A DNA stretch of 10,145 nt from CAVPRW01 sp046727435 [NCBI: bacterium] (lineage in GTDB: Bacteria > Tectomicrobia > Entotheonellia > J063): the NCBI GenBank assembly GCA_046727435.1, contig JBKPCR010000455.1:1-10145 (forward strand). Reading direction: 5' to 3'. This document shows, piece by piece, positions 1-5,989 of the stretch (position 1 is its first letter; every line of letters begins with the position of its first letter). The notes beneath the pieces are model-generated. The model was not told the DNA's origin, did no database searches, and worked only from the letters and a program-made list of their open reading frames with translations. A program made the translations under genes and the position numbers.

Positions 1-129
1 ACGGCGGCGATCAGTGGGGGACAAGCGAACACGGCCAGCGGCTTCACCTCCTCGATAAGCGGCGGGCGCAACCAGACGGCTCGCGGGGACTTCGACTGGG
101 TCGCCGGCCCCCTCTTCGCCGACCAGTAG
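1..129 (+). CDS. C-terminal end of an SGG/NTASG-repeat (YadA-head-like) surface protein, partial
   Basis: Frame 1 is open from the window edge to a TAG at 127-129 and gives 42 residues. They contain degenerate repeats of the type SGG-x-x-NTASG followed by SSISGG-x-x-NQTARG, then a short tail ending in WVAGPLFADQ. Alternating SGG and NTASG units with a periodicity of about 14 residues are typical of the left-handed beta-roll head repeats of trimeric adhesins (Hep/Hag, YadA head) and of related uncharacterised bacterial proteins. Only the last two or three repeats are visible, so the N-terminus, any signal peptide and any anchor are outside the window. There is no YadA-type beta-barrel anchor after the repeats, which argues against a classical trimeric autotransporter and for the free-standing repeat proteins. 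The gene ends 74 bases before the IS6-family element. Confidence 0.6.
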   Translation, partial: TAAISGGQANTASGFTSSISGGRNQTARGDFDWVAGPLFADQ

Positions 130-203
130 GCGCCTAGCAACTGTTGGCCTGCGAGCTGGTGAGGCGGCTGGGTGAGTCGGCGTCACGCCACATTGATGTA
201 AGG

Positions 204-221
204 GGCATTGTCAACTTATTG
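204..221 (+). repeat. Terminal inverted repeat of the IS6-family element, left end
   Basis: GGCATTGTCAACTTATTG pairs with the sequence at the other end of the element (1035-1052) at 16 of 18 positions. It lies downstream of the transposase stop codon. The sequence just inside it (AATATCTTTCCC at 228-239) recurs inside one end of the short element at 3558-3728. Confidence 0.8.
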
Positions 222-275
222 CTTGCCAATATCTTTCCCTGGCATATAGGTGCATAACCGCCTCGACCGTGACCT

Positions 276-992
276 CTACGCTGCGGTCGGTCCGCTCGTC
301 ACTTCTTGCCAGGTATGGAATCGTTGCCGCATCTCTTGACGGTAGACAAGGGCGGGCAAGAGGTGGCGTCGAGGTCGGAAGTGCTGCGCGATGGGACCAT
401 AGGCTGCGAGGAAACGCTAGGCCGGCCCCAGAGACTTGGATCCCTACATGCATCGCTCTCGCTGCCGCGTCGGTTAGTGGGAGTTTTCCGCCCGGTTGTT
501 CAGATAGCGGTGCTGCCGATGCTCGATGCTGGGCAGGCTCTCGCGTATGGCGGCACCGTAGCGTCTCAGCTGATCGGTGATGATGACTCGTGGAATGTAC
601 GTGAGATCTTTGAGCCGCTTGCGGAAGAATTGTTTCGCAGCCGTCTGATCCCGGCCGCGCTGCACGAGGACATCAAGGATGTTCCCGTCCTGATCGACTG
701 CACGGCAGAGATAGTGGCGTGTGCCGTGGATCCTCATAAACACCTCGTCCGAGTGCCATGTGTCCCCCGGTCGAGAACCTCGGCATCGCAATGAATTGGC
801 ATATTGTTGCCCGAACTTCAACCACCACTGACGGATCGCTTCGTACGTCACAATAAACCCATGGGCGAACAGGAGCCCTTCAACATCGCGCTAGCTAAGG
901 CAAAAACGGAAGTACAGCCAGACACCATGGCTGATGATCTCCGCGGGGAAGCGGTGGTGTTTATAGCGGTCCGTTGGAATGGTGGTGTTCAT
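276..992 (-). pseudogene. IS6-family transposase, inactivated by four in-frame stops
   Basis: One uninterrupted reading frame of 239 codons runs from an ATG at 992-990 to a TAG at 278-276, the length expected of IS6-family DDE transposases (about 230-240 residues). The family features are in order: an N-terminal region with HHRFPAEIISHGVWLYFRF, a WHSDEVF motif (first catalytic Asp), VIITDQLRRYGAA (second Asp) and NNRAENSH (catalytic Glu). The frame is broken by TAG at 893-891, TAA at 476-474, TAG at 446-444 and TAG at 419-417. By family resemblance the first replaces a Tyr (YRDVE) and the other three replace Gln codons (HQPTR, MQR.K, AQRFL), as expected for C-to-T changes. There is no frameshift. 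The DDE residues survive, but three stops fall after the Glu and one at about codon 34, so no full-length protein can be made. Confidence 0.88.
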
Positions 993-1034
993 GCGACGAT
1001 TATGGCACACGAGGCGGGCGCTGAACAAGCCACT

Positions 1035-1052
1035 CAATGAGCTGACAATGCC
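1035..1052 (-). repeat. Terminal inverted repeat of the IS6-family element, right end
   Basis: Read on the minus strand this is GGCATTGTCAGCTCATTG, the partner of the repeat at 204-221 with two mismatches. It lies upstream of the transposase start at 992, the normal position for the promoter-proximal end. Confidence 0.8.
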
Positions 1053-1130
1053 GCTCCGAGGTCTCCGGTGACATTCAAGGAAGGGCATGCGGACATGTGC
1101 TGTGGCTTTCGGACGCGGCTGCGCACTGGT

Positions 1131-1553
1131 TCATTGGCCCGAACCGTTTCCTGCTGGAGGGCGCTTACGACGCGATTTCGACCACCACGACTTCCACCCG
1201 TTCCGTGCCGCGCTCCGTATGCCTATGCGCTTGGCCGCGGCCTCGGAGAGGTCAATGATTGGGCGCTTTTTGCCCGTAAACGGCCCACGGTCGTTGATTG
1301 TGACCACTACCTGCTGCTTCGTCCGTAGGTTCGTGACCTTCACCTTCGTCCCCAGGGGTAAAGAACGGTGCACTGCCGTCAATTGCTGCCGTGAGAAGCG
1401 CTCCCCGCTGGCTGTTTTGCGCCCGTGATGCTGTTTCCCATACCAGGAGGCGAGGCCCACCTGTCTGGCCTGAGAAGGGCTTCTGTGTGCCACGTCGGAT
1501 ATAGGCGTGAGCCAGAGACCGCAGAGCCCCAAGACTACCAGCAGTGTGCGCAT
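1131..1553 (-). CDS. rlpA: RlpA family protein (septal ring lytic transglycosylase-like), probable 3' frameshift
   Basis: RlpA proteins are periplasmic or lipid-anchored double-psi beta-barrel proteins that act on denuded peptidoglycan at the septum. The start at 1553 gives [15 protein letters not shown], a Sec-type signal peptide, with AGAGG seven bases upstream; the frame is open further upstream but without protein-like sequence. No good lipobox surrounds Cys11. The RlpA core follows: GLASWYG (33-39), GRKTASGE (44-51), [19 protein letters not shown] (58-76) and [11 protein letters not shown] (82-92) with the conserved Asp88, then [14 protein letters not shown]. After about residue 113 the frame turns into Trp/Ser/Arg-rich sequence, whereas the neighbouring frame reads [15 protein letters not shown] and stops at 1165-1167, exactly what the family has at its end. 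A one-base deletion near 1209-1217 is therefore likely, real or a sequencing error. There is no SPOR domain, so this is the short form. Confidence 0.8.
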   Translation of the reverse strand: MRTLLVVLGLCGLWLTPISDVAHRSPSQARQVGLASWYGKQHHGRKTASGERFSRQQLTAVHRSLPLGTKVKVTNLRTKQQVVVTINDRGPFTGKKRPIIDLSEAAAKRIGIRSAARNGWKSWWSKSRRKRPPAGNGSGQ

Positions 1554-1972
1554 GACATAGCCTCTACGGGGGAAAGCGTTTCCAGGGGGAAAGGGTATGT
1601 CGTCACGAAGCAACAGGTATACCATTCGGCTCATCAAGGCGCGGAGCGGCCACCAGCCGGGTGCTGCGTGTGTTCCGGTGCGGGCCATGAAGGGCCTCGC
1701 AGCTCAGGATGAAACCCGTCGCAGAGATGTCACCCGACTTATTTTGAGACCATCAGCCTGTGAGGGATGTACGTATGGGGGGCGAGCAGCAGCTCGTGTC
1801 GCTCATTATGAAAGTCCGGGCGTATCCGCAAATCTTCGAGAACTCGAGCCGACGACTGTAGGGATCGGCGGCCCGCGTGCCTTGACGCCCCCGCCTGCCC
1901 GCCCTGCCATCGAAGGCATGCCTTATGCTTGTCCATAGGATACCGTAAGATAACCTGAGAGGAGGGCAAACC
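1554..1972. other. Intergenic region between divergent rlpA and the winged-helix gene
   Basis: About 420 bases hold no convincing gene. The frames open here on the minus strand (to about 2221) and on the plus strand (1597-1938) give low-complexity, Arg/Pro-rich translations without recognisable motifs. The stretch should contain the divergent promoters of rlpA and of the gene at 1973. The only regulatory signals I can place are their ribosome binding sites (AGAGG just upstream of 1553 on the minus strand; AGGAGGG at 1961-1967 on the plus strand). Confidence 0.5.
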
Positions 1973-2245
1973 ATGGCTTACCAGTCGTACATACGCCAAG
2001 AACACGCGGCTAGCATCCAGCAGGTCTTGGCCGAGCAGACGCACGAAGGCCCGGAGTGGCCCGGTGAGACGCTCGCCGAGCGCACCGGGCTGCGCCCGGA
2101 TGAGATCAACGAGGCCGTCCAGCTGATGGTCCAGCGCGGCCATGCCGCCTGCGATTACTCCGAGGGGCGCCGCCCATACGCCTTCACGACCGTGCGGCTC
2201 ACCCCCGAGGGCCGGACCCATTATGAACAGCGGTCACACTCGTAA
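1973..2245 (+). CDS. Small winged-helix-like DNA-binding protein, hypothetical
   Basis: This 90-residue protein is of unknown function. The start is well supported by a strong AGGAGGG six to seven bases before the ATG. Residues about 31-57 (GETLAERTGLRPDEINEAVQ then LMVQRG) read as a helix-turn-helix with a recognition helix, and residues 58-80 (YSEGRRPYAFTTVRLTPEG) as a two-stranded wing ending in the LTPEGR segment common in winged-helix regulators and in MarR/PadR-like small proteins. A shuffle of this fold, not a specific family, is all I can recognise. The gene is 19 bases upstream of the thioredoxin-like gene, so the two are probably co-transcribed, and it could control that operon. The alternative is a small accessory protein using the winged-helix fold for protein contacts. 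Confidence 0.65.
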   Translation: MAYQSYIRQEHAASIQQVLAEQTHEGPEWPGETLAERTGLRPDEINEAVQLMVQRGHAACDYSEGRRPYAFTTVRLTPEGRTHYEQRSHS

Positions 2246-2264
2246 GTGGAGAGGAGAGGGGCGC

Positions 2265-2612
2265 ATGGCCGTCGATGGGATCGGCGTGACGCTAACGGAC
2301 CAGAATTTTCAGACGGTGGTGCTGGAGAGCCCACAACCCGTGCTGGTCGCTTTTACCGCCGAGGGGTGCGGTCCCTGGCACCTGCTCGCGCCGGAGATCG
2401 CGGCGATCGAGGAGGCCTTTCGCCGCTGGGTGACGGTCGCCACGCTCGACGTAGAGGCCCAGCCCCAGACGCCTGAGCGCCACGGGGTAGGGACGCTCCC
2501 GGCCGTGCTGTTCTTTCAAGATAGGCGGGTGGTGGATCAGCTCAGCGGGGTGGTAGACAGGGCCAACATGGCTGCCAAGTTGCACATCCTGACGCGGAAC
2601 AGCCACGCATGA
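2265..2612 (+). CDS. Thioredoxin-fold protein with CGPW instead of CGPC
   Basis: Thioredoxins reduce disulfides with a CXXC pair. This 115-residue protein has normal thioredoxin length and order: DQNFQTVVLESPQPVLVAF (beta-alpha-beta start), AEGCGPWHLLAPEIAAIEEAF around the active site, VTVATLDVEAQP, then GVGTLPAVLFFQDRRVVDQLSG with the cis-proline at Pro79. The active-site motif is shifted and altered: W-C-G-P-C of normal thioredoxins reads G-C-G-P-W, so Cys35 is kept but the resolving cysteine is Trp38 and the preceding Trp is Gly. It cannot do ordinary dithiol exchange. It may be monothiol (glutathionylation or mixed-disulfide handling) or a chaperone or structural thioredoxin fold. The start at 2265 is chosen for a purine-rich GGAGAGGAGAGG just upstream and because the family's N-terminus begins here. 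It is in a likely operon with the winged-helix gene 19 bases upstream. Confidence 0.8.
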   Translation: MAVDGIGVTLTDQNFQTVVLESPQPVLVAFTAEGCGPWHLLAPEIAAIEEAFRRWVTVATLDVEAQPQTPERHGVGTLPAVLFFQDRRVVDQLSGVVDRANMAAKLHILTRNSHA

Positions 2613-2641
2613 GATGGGAAAAACGGACATGGTTCGGGACG

Positions 2642-3327
2642 TCAGAGCTGAGGGGTCTCGAATGGCTGGTGGCCGTAGCGATCGAGGTGCACGACCTCGC
2701 CGACGGGACGGCGGGTCGTCGGCCCGTACCGCCCCATCGGCCAGCCCAGCGGCACCACGGCACAGGGGGTGACGCGCCACGGCAAACCGAGTGCCCGGCG
2801 TACCAGCCAGGTGCTCCAGAGGGGCAGCGTGATCAATGCCGCCCCAAGCCCGGCCGCCTGTGCCGCCAGCAGCAGATTTTGCACCGCTGGATAGATCGAT
2901 CCATAGTAGCTGGTCACCGCAACTGGTGGCCACACTGGCCATACGCCACGCAGACCTGCCACCACCAACACCGGGACCTCCTCGAAATGCTCCACCTGCC
3001 ACTGCACCGCACCAATCTGCCGTTGCATCTTCGGGTTGCTAGCCGTCAGGCGCCGGCCCAGGCGACCGTACAGGCTCCAGACGAGGCGATACAGACGGGC
3101 AAGCCGGGCTTTCACCGCCCGCTCCTTTACCAGCATGAATTCCCAGGTCTGCGCGTTCCTACCCGTCGGGGCCTTGAGTGCGAGTTCAATCAGGCGCAAC
3201 ACCAAGGCATCATCGACCGGATCGGGTTTGAGGCACGGAGCGCGCGCTGCGTCCGCATCGCCTCCTCGATCGGCATCGTGAGCGGTGGCAGGGTCGGGAT
3301 CGGCGCAGCGTCGGTGACCTTGGTCAT
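2642..3327 (-). pseudogene. Nitroreductase family protein, single-base frameshift
   Basis: Nitroreductases are FMN-dependent NAD(P)H oxidoreductases of about 200-230 residues that act on nitroaromatics, quinones or related substrates. The start is the ATG at 3327-3325, with AAAGGA a few bases upstream. The first 31 residues include MPIEEAMRTQRALR, the N-terminal FMN-phosphate-binding region (T-Q-R-A-x-R). The frame then shifts by one base near 3230-3236 and continues as KPDPVDDALVLRLIELALKA, PTGRNAQTWEFMLVKERAVK, later SYYGSIYPAVQNLLLAAQ, AAGLGAALITLPL and a C-terminal region ending at 2642. Inserting one C would turn CGT-GCC-TCA into CGT-CGC-CTC and restore an R-R-L-K-P-D sequence and a protein of about 228 residues. 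The conserved positions are otherwise intact, so this is either a very young pseudogene or a sequencing or assembly error. It converges on the thioredoxin-like gene with a 29-base gap. Confidence 0.82.
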
Positions 3328-3557
3328 GGAATCATATCCTTTGTGGCGGGGCGGAAGCGAGGAGAGTCGGAAAGGCTTGGCATTGCCAGGAGCAGGGCGT
3401 GCCGTGAGCAGCGGATCATCGCGTGATCTCCCGATTGTTCCTCGTCTTCTGCCGAATTGGTGGCACCGGGTGCTTTGCTGCCCTCCTCCGCCAGTTCTTT
3501 GGAAAATGTTCAGGGGTTGTTTGCGCAATAAGTTGGTCGATGAGGTTGGCTTTTGAG
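3328..3557. other. Intergenic region upstream of the nitroreductase gene
   Basis: The only signal visible is the nitroreductase ribosome binding site (AAAGGA on the minus strand, around 3335-3340). The plus-strand frame running through here belongs to no recognisable protein. I see nothing else in it. Confidence 0.4.
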
Positions 3558-3728
3558 GGCATTATCAACTTCACGGTTACATCTGCCAAATGGAGTTGTC
3601 AAATGGGACGCTGAGCTCATTTCGAGGCCATTGTATCACCTTAAGTGGGATGTCTGAGCATCGTCAGCGGACTACATACCCTCAGAGTGGGAAAGATATT
3701 ATCGCTCGCCAGTTAAGTTGACAACGCC
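3558..3728. mobile_element. 171-bp MITE-like element related to the IS6-family element of this window
   Basis: The stretch is bounded by inverted repeats: GGCATTATCAACTT at 3558-3571, and GGCGTTGTCAACTT read on the minus strand from 3728 to 3715, matching at 12 of 14 positions. The same sequence starts the IS6-family element at 204 (GGCATTGTCAACTT). The resemblance continues inwards: AATATCTTTCCC occurs 24 bases inside the IS end (228-239) and 28 bases inside the 3728 end (3700-3689, minus strand). The interior has no open reading frame of note. The simplest reading is a non-autonomous deletion derivative that kept only the two ends of a relative of the IS. No target duplication is visible at the flanks. 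Confidence 0.6.
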
Positions 3729-3799
3729 TCGAGACGCAGGCGTAACCCAGGAGCATGGCGCTGTACCTCCTGTACACACCACGTTAAAAGTGCGGGTCT

Positions 3800-3828
3800 T
3801 TGCATCTGTGTATCAAATCTGCTACATT
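3800..3828 (+). promoter_or_regulatory. Possible sigma-70 promoter for the cold-shock gene
   Basis: TTGCAT at 3800-3805 and TACATT at 3823-3828 are separated by 17 bases, about 155 bases upstream of the csp start. Both hexamers are imperfect. If used, the mRNA would have a leader of nearly 150 nucleotides, as cold-shock mRNAs often do. Confidence 0.35.
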
Positions 3829-3885
3829 TATCCCCAGTGTCTTTCAGTCGCCAGCTCGATCAAATGCTCGTGAGGTATTAAGGAG

Positions 3886-3922
3886 CCGCACCGGCGATCT
3901 TCAGGCCAGTTGCGGTTTTTTT
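3886..3922 (+). terminator. Hairpin plus T-run in the csp leader (possible attenuator)
   Basis: CCGCA at 3886-3890 can pair with TGCGG at 3911-3915, with possible extra pairing inside (GGC with GCC), directly followed by seven Ts at 3916-3922. It lies about 60 bases before the csp start and downstream of the likely promoter. It resembles an intrinsic terminator placed in the leader, or a structured cold-responsive leader. The five-base stem is weak, so the assignment is tentative. Confidence 0.4.
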
Positions 3923-3981
3923 ATGATCCTCCGCTCATGTGTGGCGGCCTTCTTTCCATCTCATGCCAGGAGGATCATCCC

Positions 3982-4197
3982 ATGGCGAACGGAACCGTGA
4001 AGTGGTTTAATGCCGACAAAGGGTTCGGATTCATCACGCAGGACAATGGTCCGGATGTCTTCGTCCATTACTCGGCGATTGTCGAGACGGGCTACAAGTC
4101 CCTGAACGAAGGTGACCAGGTCGAATTCCAGATCACCCAGGGTCCTAAAGGGCCTCAGGCCCAATCCGTGAGAAAGACGGTTACCGCTGCTCGATGA
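3982..4197 (+). CDS. Cold-shock protein (CspA family)
   Basis: CspA-family proteins are single cold-shock domains (about 65-75 residues) that bind single-stranded RNA and DNA and act as RNA chaperones. This one is 71 residues. It begins [18 protein letters not shown] and has the RNP1 motif KGFGFI (13-18) and RNP2 motif VFVHY (26-30). The beta-barrel continues through [14 protein letters not shown] and ends with a short tail after [10 protein letters not shown]. Aromatic RNA-contact residues (Trp8, Phe15, Phe17, Phe27, His29) are all present. The start is fixed by a strong AGGAGG at 3969-3974. A long leader with a hairpin and T-run precedes it, suggesting post-transcriptional control. It is probably monocistronic, with a 10-bp hairpin just after the stop. 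Confidence 0.95.
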   Translation: MANGTVKWFNADKGFGFITQDNGPDVFVHYSAIVETGYKSLNEGDQVEFQITQGPKGPQAQSVRKTVTAAR

Positions 4198-4206
4198 TGC
4201 ATCGTC

Positions 4207-4242
4207 CCTTCCCGGCGCTTCCCGCACGAGGGGCCGGGGAGG
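4207..4242 (+). terminator. Hairpin after csp, probable transcription terminator
   Basis: CCTTCCCGGC at 4207-4216 pairs with GCCGGGGAGG at 4233-4242 over ten positions (one G-T), with a 16-base loop. It starts nine bases after the csp stop codon. No T-run follows, so it may end the csp mRNA inefficiently or protect its 3' end. Confidence 0.5.
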
Positions 4243-4307
4243 CCCAAATATTCCACCCTCCATGCCTCCGCGACTACTCCATATCCTCCAGAGAGGACCG
4301 TTCACCC

Positions 4308-4751
4308 ATGTCATCCCGGAGCACCGCGATCCAATTCGGGAAGTTTCTCGCCGTCGGCACCCTGAATACGATGATCGATTTCGGCACGCTCAACCTCTTA
4401 TCCTGGCTCACGGGCATCTACGGGGGGGTCCGGCTGGCGCCGATCAACGTGTTGGGCGTGCTGTTCGCCCTGACGAACAGTTACCTGCTGAACAAGCATT
4501 GGACCTTCAAGGCGCCCGCGCAGCCAGGCCGTCACGTGGGCCGCTTCATGCTGGTGAGTCTGATCGGTGTGAGTCTCAACACGGCCCTCGTGGTCGCCCT
4601 CACGTATGTCATGATGCGCCCAGCGGGGATCACGCCTCAGCTCTGGGAGAATCTCGCGAAAGCGCTGGCGACTGGCGGCACGCTCCTGTGGGATTTCCTC
4701 GGGTATAAGTTCCTCGTCTTCACGGCCCCCTTGCCGGAGCCGACGCGATGA
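4308..4751 (+). CDS. GtrA family membrane protein
   Basis: GtrA-like proteins are small four-helix inner-membrane proteins. Several are thought to move polyprenyl-phosphate-linked sugars across the membrane for lipopolysaccharide, O-antigen or arabinogalactan modification. This 147-residue protein has the family pattern: FGKFLAVGTLNTMIDFG (10-26) in the first helix, further helices at about 42-62, 78-100 and 115-137, the family signature NSYLLNKHWTF (57-67) after the second helix, and DFLGYKFLVF near the C-terminus. Start 4308 is chosen because the family begins with a short polar stretch before FGKF; upstream residues in the same open frame are Pro/Arg-rich and not family-like. The ribosome binding site (AGAGGA, 4289-4294) is rather far from this ATG. 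No glycosyltransferase partner gene is adjacent, so the substrate cannot be inferred. Confidence 0.88.
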   Translation: MSSRSTAIQFGKFLAVGTLNTMIDFGTLNLLSWLTGIYGGVRLAPINVLGVLFALTNSYLLNKHWTFKAPAQPGRHVGRFMLVSLIGVSLNTALVVALTYVMMRPAGITPQLWENLAKALATGGTLLWDFLGYKFLVFTAPLPEPTR

Positions 4752-4767
4752 CCGCCGAGTCGTTGCA

Positions 4768-4791
4768 CCCCGCACCTCCCATGATGCGGGG
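4768..4791 (+). terminator. Hairpin after the GtrA-family gene
   Basis: CCCCGCA at 4768-4774 pairs perfectly with TGCGGGG at 4785-4791 around a ten-base loop, 17 bases after the gtrA-like stop codon. No T-run follows. The rest of 4792-5016 holds nothing I can name. Confidence 0.45.
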
Positions 4792-5027
4792 GACGGCAGA
4801 CGTCGCCAATGCCGTCACGCATCTTACCATAGACGAGAGATATATTTCGACGGGTATTCCGACACAAAAAGGGCGTGAAACGGATCGCTTTGGGGGGATC
4901 TGCCGCACTGACGCATGAACGGCCGTTTAGGCAACAACTCTTCAGATGTCAGTGGAGAATTGGGCGCCGTCCTGAATGACGCCGCGGCCATTGTCGCAGA
5001 GTCGCAAGCAGCAAGAAGAGGAAAATG

Positions 5028-5924
5028 ATGAAACCGTTATGTATTTATCACGGCTTGTGCGCGGATGGCTTTACCGCGGCCTGGGTCGTCTGGAAATTTT
5101 ATGGCGAGGGCAACGTGGATTTCCATGCCGGGAAGCATGGAGAGCCGCCTCCCGAGGTAGCCGACCGCGAGGTCTATGTCGTGGATTTCTCCTACCCGCG
5201 TCCGGTCATAGAGGAGATGGCGCGGCACACGAAAAAACTGGCGGTGATCGACCATCACATCACGGCCGCACAAGACCTGGAGGACTTTATCCGGAACGAC
5301 GGCATCGTGGACGGCTTTTTCGACATGGAGAAGAGCGGCTGCTTGATGACCTGGGAATGGTTCTTCAAGGGTAGGCCCCCTCCAGAGGCATTGCTGGCAG
5401 TCAATGACCGCGATTTATGGACGTTTAAACGCCCCTGGACGAGAGAAATAGCCTTAGCGATGACGGCTTATCCCTATGATTTCGAGACCTGGGATGCGAT
5501 GATGGCGGCAGATCACCTTGAATCGCTGCGCCAGGAGGGCGTGGCGCTCTATCGGAAACAGCAGAAAGACATCGCCGAGATCATCGTCGCAGGCAGCTAC
5601 CTCATCACTATTGCTGGGCATACTGTGCCTGCCTGCAACGTCCCTTATATGTGGGCATCCGATGCCGGCCATATCATGGCGCAGGGCCACCCTTTCGCGG
5701 CCTGTTTCTGGATCGACGGCAAGGAGATGGCCTTTTCCTTGCGCTCGGCTCCTGAGGGGTTAGACGTTTCCGAGATCGCCAAGCGATTCGGAGGCGGCGG
5801 ACATAAGCATGCTGCCGGGTTTAAGCTACCCTGGACTGCCTACCGGAGTATTTGTAGCGGCCTGCAAACAGTGGCACCCGGACCCGCAAACAAGGCCGAT
5901 TCAGAGGTTACGCAGGGGCGGTGA
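5028..5924 (+). CDS. DHH/DHHA1 family phosphoesterase
   Basis: DHH-family enzymes are Mn-dependent phosphodiesterases or phosphatases (RecJ, NrnA, PpaC, GdpP relatives). This 298-residue protein belongs to the short stand-alone group with an N-terminal HGxCADGFTAAW motif. Visible motifs: IYHGLCADGF (6-15; His8, Asp13), VVDFSYPRP (51-59; Asp53), VIDHH (73-77; the name-giving DHH) and NDRD (126-129). The C-terminal DHHA1 substrate-binding motif GGGGHKHAAG is at 255-264. All metal-ligand motifs are present, so it should be active, probably on a short oligonucleotide or nucleotide phosphodiester; the substrate cannot be told from sequence. Two ATGs are in tandem at 5025 and 5028. AGAGG at 5017-5021 is three bases from the first and six from the second, so the second is preferred. 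The gene stands alone, and an inverted repeat at 5934-5968 follows its stop. Confidence 0.9.
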   Translation: MKPLCIYHGLCADGFTAAWVVWKFYGEGNVDFHAGKHGEPPPEVADREVYVVDFSYPRPVIEEMARHTKKLAVIDHHITAAQDLEDFIRNDGIVDGFFDMEKSGCLMTWEWFFKGRPPPEALLAVNDRDLWTFKRPWTREIALAMTAYPYDFETWDAMMAADHLESLRQEGVALYRKQQKDIAEIIVAGSYLITIAGHTVPACNVPYMWASDAGHIMAQGHPFAACFWIDGKEMAFSLRSAPEGLDVSEIAKRFGGGGHKHAAGFKLPWTAYRSICSGLQTVAPGPANKADSEVTQGR

Positions 5925-5933
5925 GATCGAATC

Positions 5934-5968
5934 GAGTTCTCGTCCAACCGTCACGAAGGAGAGAACTC
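5934..5968 (+). repeat. Perfect 8-bp inverted repeat after the DHH gene
   Basis: GAGTTCTC at 5934-5941 and GAGAACTC at 5961-5968 form a perfect stem with a 19-base loop, ten bases after the DHH-family stop codon. It could end the DHH transcript, though no T-run follows. The loop's end carries AAGGAG upstream of an ATG at 5970, so it could equally fold over a ribosome binding site. Confidence 0.4.
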
Positions 5969-5989
5969 TATGCCAGAGCTGATTTGGCT

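Larger units (their letters stand above)
204..1052 (-). mobile_element. Decayed IS6-family insertion sequence (about 849 bp)
   Basis: The element is bounded by imperfect terminal inverted repeats that match at 16 of the first 18 positions: GGCATTGTCAACTTATTG at 204-221, and GGCATTGTCAGCTCATTG read on the minus strand from 1052 to 1035. It carries one transposase gene on the minus strand that fills nearly the whole interval, the usual IS6 arrangement (about 0.8 kb, one DDE gene, short inverted repeats). The flanking octamers (196-203 and 1053-1060) do not match, so no 8-bp target duplication is recognisable. That fits an old insertion or one formed by replicative fusion and later rearrangement. 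The transposase is inactivated, so the copy cannot move on its own. Confidence 0.85.

Noticed and set aside
269-794. Plus-strand frames through the IS
   Set aside because: They are antisense shadows of the transposase frame, which shows family motifs along its whole length.
417-893. Stop-codon recoding (TAG/TAA read as Gln) as the explanation for the transposase stops
   Set aside because: All other genes in the window end in ordinary TAA, TAG or TGA where the families end, for example smpB and csp with TGA, the winged-helix gene with TAA and the repeat protein with TAG, so the code looks standard.
1131-1250. Programmed frameshift at the end of rlpA
   Set aside because: There is no slippery heptamer at the shift point, and two other genes in the window have similar single-base lesions, so mutation or error is simpler.
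1739-2221. Minus-strand frame of 160 codons
   Set aside because: It lies antisense to the winged-helix gene, which has a strong ribosome binding site and sensible composition; this frame has neither.
2292-3002. Minus-strand frame of 236 codons
   Set aside because: It is antisense to the thioredoxin-like gene and out of frame with the nitroreductase; the translation is Gly/Arg/Ala-rich without motifs.
3718-3745. Outward promoter TTGACA at the edge of the MITE-like element
   Set aside because: TTGACA at 3718-3723 is a perfect -35 hexamer, but the sequence 17 bases downstream (CGTAAC) is a poor -10, so I did not list it as a promoter.
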